Positions 32,795 through 34,158 of a stretch of 34,158 nucleotides of DNA are shown here, piece by piece (positions within the stretch are counted from its first letter, which is position 1; each line of letters begins with the position of its first letter). The notes under the pieces were generated by a model. It was not told the DNA's origin and made no database searches. It saw only the letters and a program-made list of their open reading frames with translations. The stretch is taken from the NCBI GenBank assembly GCA_021200535.1, contig JAJQGL010000056.1:19108-53265 (forward strand), given 5' to 3'. The position numbers were made by a program, and so were the translations under genes. Source of the stretch: Clostridiaceae bacterium (GTDB taxonomy: Bacteria > Bacillota > Clostridia > Lachnospirales > Lachnospiraceae).

Positions 32795-33694
32795 CTATTT
32801 CAGCTTATGCCCTACAAACATTTTCACTGAATCGACATTTTCATACTCCCAGACACGGATAAGGCCATCTACACCAACAACATCAAAGTGGTCTGTATGG
32901 ATTTCACATATTTGTCCCGGAATACCTATATATTTTTTATTCTCTAAAAAATCAGCTTTCCATATAATAATCTTGTGATTACCATCATACATGCCAAAAG
33001 CACCAGGATATGGTTTACTCACAGCTCGTATTAATCTTTGAATTTTCTCTACCGGCTCTTTCCAATCAATTAACCCATCCTCCGGCCTTCTTATTAAAAG
33101 GTATATAGCATCTTCTTCGTTTTGCTTTTGTGGTTTCAAAGTACCGTTAAGAATCTGTTTCAAAACCTTTGGTGTTAATTTTTTAAGAGCATCACAGAGT
33201 TTTCTCTCTACATCTACAGCGTAATCAGAATCTTCGATTACATATTCTTCTTGACCCAGAATGTCACCTGAATCCATTCCTTCATCTATTAAAAACAGAC
33301 TGCACTTTGTTTCGTGGACTCCCAGCAGCACCTGCCAGACCATAGCTGCACGACCACGATATTTAGGCAGTGGTGTTGGATGGAAGCCAACCACTCCACA
33401 CTTAGCTATATCAATAATCTCCTTGCTGACTATCTGCGATAATCCAATCACAAAAATATAGTCCGGATCTATATCACGAATAATCTCGATATTATCCGCT
33501 GTACCAATTTTTCTAAATTTAGTATAGGGAATCCCGTTCTCCTCTGCGGTTTTGTGTATTGGGTAGTACCCAGACACATTTTCAGAAAACTGCTCATCGA
33601 GAGAAAAAACCATATCCACAGGAAACCCCATATTTATCATTTCCTGCAGTACAATCTGACTAGATATTACTGAGCCAATTAAAACTGATTTCAT
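32795..33694 (-). CDS. Formyltransferase-family protein (sugar N-formyltransferase candidate)
   Basis: A 299-aa protein of the methionyl-tRNA-formyltransferase-like fold. The core has G-F-H-P-T-P-L-P-K-Y-R-G-R (His105) and D-E-G-M-D-S-G-D-I-L (Asp141). The usual N-x-H is G-F-H here, a variant I recall in sugar-associated members. A C-terminal FMT-C-like domain with R-P-E-D-G-L-I-D-W and P-Y-P-G-A-F-G follows. The genomic context, directly next to a PIG-L deacetylase and in a polysaccharide operon, favours a sugar substrate over initiator tRNA. The ATG overlaps the stop codon of the preceding transferase (ATGA). Confidence 0.85.
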   Translation of the reverse strand: MKSVLIGSVISSQIVLQEMINMGFPVDMVFSLDEQFSENVSGYYPIHKTAEENGIPYTKFRKIGTADNIEIIRDIDPDYIFVIGLSQIVSKEIIDIAKCGVVGFHPTPLPKYRGRAAMVWQVLLGVHETKCSLFLIDEGMDSGDILGQEEYVIEDSDYAVDVERKLCDALKKLTPKVLKQILNGTLKPQKQNEEDAIYLLIRRPEDGLIDWKEPVEKIQRLIRAVSKPYPGAFGMYDGNHKIIIWKADFLENKKYIGIPGQICEIHTDHFDVVGVDGLIRVWEYENVDSVKMFVGHKLK

Positions 33695-34134
33695 ACTTTA
33701 TCCTTCTTTGTTCCCATGAACTCACTATTCGTTGCACAACCATCCTCATTAATTCCTTCTCTCTTAACAACAATCGCTATCGTCCAGAAGAGAATTTTTA
33801 AATCCAAGAGGAAAGAAACATTATCAACATATTCCAAATCAAGCTCGAACTTTTTATCCCATCCAGCACTGTTTCGGACTCGTGACATGGCAAGCCCTGT
33901 CAAACCCGGTCTCACTTCATGACGCCGATGCTGTTCCGGGGTGTACCGATCCAGATATTTAACAAGAAGTGGTCTCGGACCTATCACAGACATATCGCCT
34001 TTTATGATATTGAAAGCTTCCGGGAGTTCGTCTAGGCTGGTACTTCTTAATATTCTCCCAAACTGGCGCTCGGTGAAATGGCGGTGAGCCTCCGTTAATT
34101 CGTGGTATTTAGGTACCTGATTTCCACCGCCTTT
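33691..34134 (-). CDS. Undecaprenyl-phosphate sugar transferase, 5' end broken or beyond the edge
   Basis: The initiating phosphoglycosyl transferase of the locus. Visible are F-G-R-I-L-R-S-T-S-L-D-E-L-P-E, K-G-D-M-S-V-I-G-P-R-P-L-L, R-R-H-E-V-R-P-G-L-T-G-L-A and D-L-E-Y-V-D-N-V-S-F, all hallmarks of the bacterial sugar transferase domain. The usual N-terminal membrane helix and K-F-R-T-M segment are missing: the frame meets TGA at 34137-34135, and the first ATG (33993) is too late. Upstream residues G-N-Q-V-P-K-Y-H-E-L-T are atypical. M-S-R-V-R-N replaces the usual Q-V-x-G-R-N. The gene is truncated by rearrangement or by unreliable sequence near the edge. Confidence 0.8.
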   Translation of the reverse strand, partial: KGGGNQVPKYHELTEAHRHFTERQFGRILRSTSLDELPEAFNIIKGDMSVIGPRPLLVKYLDRYTPEQHRRHEVRPGLTGLAMSRVRNSAGWDKKFELDLEYVDNVSFLLDLKILFWTIAIVVKREGINEDGCATNSEFMGTKKDKV

Positions 34135-34144
34135 TCACGGAGCG
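34067..34144. repeat. 20-bp inverted repeat at the window edge
   Basis: CGCTCGGTGAAATGGCGGTG (34067-34086) reappears inverted at 34125-34144, with 18 of 20 bases identical and a 38-nt spacer around GGTACC. The left arm is inside the sugar transferase coding sequence. It could be a true hairpin, an insertion boundary or a fold-back assembly artefact. Confidence 0.6.
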
Positions 34145-34158
34145 GTTCCAGCCCTCAC

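Noticed and set aside
1-34158. CRISPR arrays, tRNA or rRNA genes, insertion sequences
   Set aside because: No regularly spaced 25-40 bp repeats, cloverleaf-like sequences, ribosomal segments or transposase proteins were seen. The pentamer array is too short-period to be CRISPR.

Overview
The window looks like a piece of a Clostridia genome, most probably Lachnospiraceae. The evidence is the Gram-positive style ribosome-binding sites (AGGAGG-type), near-consensus TTGACA-17-TATAAT promoters, mixed base composition, and protein families typical of that group's mobile elements (XRE/ImmA regulators, Y-family polymerase with YolD, DUF4314) and exopolysaccharide loci (DUF6625, DUF1919, GT4). The genus cannot be fixed from sequence alone. 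I saw no rRNA, tRNA, CRISPR array or transposase.

Region 1 (1-12,905) is an accessory or mobile-element module. From the left edge come a degenerate pentanucleotide array, an inverted repeat, and a minus-strand series of small phage/ICE-type genes: an uncharacterised 228-aa protein, an acidic 97-aa protein, a DUF4406/DUF7768-like protein, a 71-aa protein and a sigma-70 region-4-like protein. The sigma-like gene has a leader of about 210 nt that contains a candidate intrinsic terminator. Next are an XRE regulator, two unknown genes and a divergent control region at 6,015-6,538. That region separates an XRE-plus-C-terminal-domain protein (minus strand) from an XRE/ImmA pair (plus strand) and carries eight copies of a TTCTC(A/T)-type box around a consensus promoter. 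The plus-strand run continues with a zinc-ribbon protein, two tandem paralogues, small unknown genes, a second HExxH protein, a UmuC-like polymerase and YolD. It ends at a strong bidirectional terminator (12,937-13,002).

Region 2 (13,038-34,158) is an exopolysaccharide locus, entirely on the minus strand, so transcription enters from the right edge. In order of transcription it holds: a 5'-truncated phosphoglycosyl transferase; a formyltransferase and a PIG-L deacetylase; an ATP-grasp enzyme and a HAD hydrolase; four GT4 glycosyltransferases alternating with two DUF6625 proteins; a Wzy-like polymerase; a Wzx flippase; a DUF1919 protein; a sugar nucleotidyltransferase; two mobile-element-type genes (DUF4314 and an excisionase-like HTH protein); UDP-glucose dehydrogenase; UDP-glucuronate 4-epimerase; a VanZ-like protein; and glmS with its own promoter. 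Together the genes would make UDP-GlcNAc precursor, UDP-GlcA and UDP-GalA, assemble a lipid-linked repeat unit, modify it, flip it and polymerise it.

The most striking result is that several exopolysaccharide genes carry sequence switches or lesions: a G8 tract that breaks the DUF1919 gene inside its N-N-C-W-G-G motif, a G9 tract in frame near the 3' end of one DUF6625 gene, an in-frame TAG in the other DUF6625 gene, and a one-base frameshift in an A6 run in a glycosyltransferase. Two poly-G tracts of adjacent lengths in one surface-polysaccharide operon suggest phase variation. Sequencing error and gene decay are the alternatives, and reads would decide.
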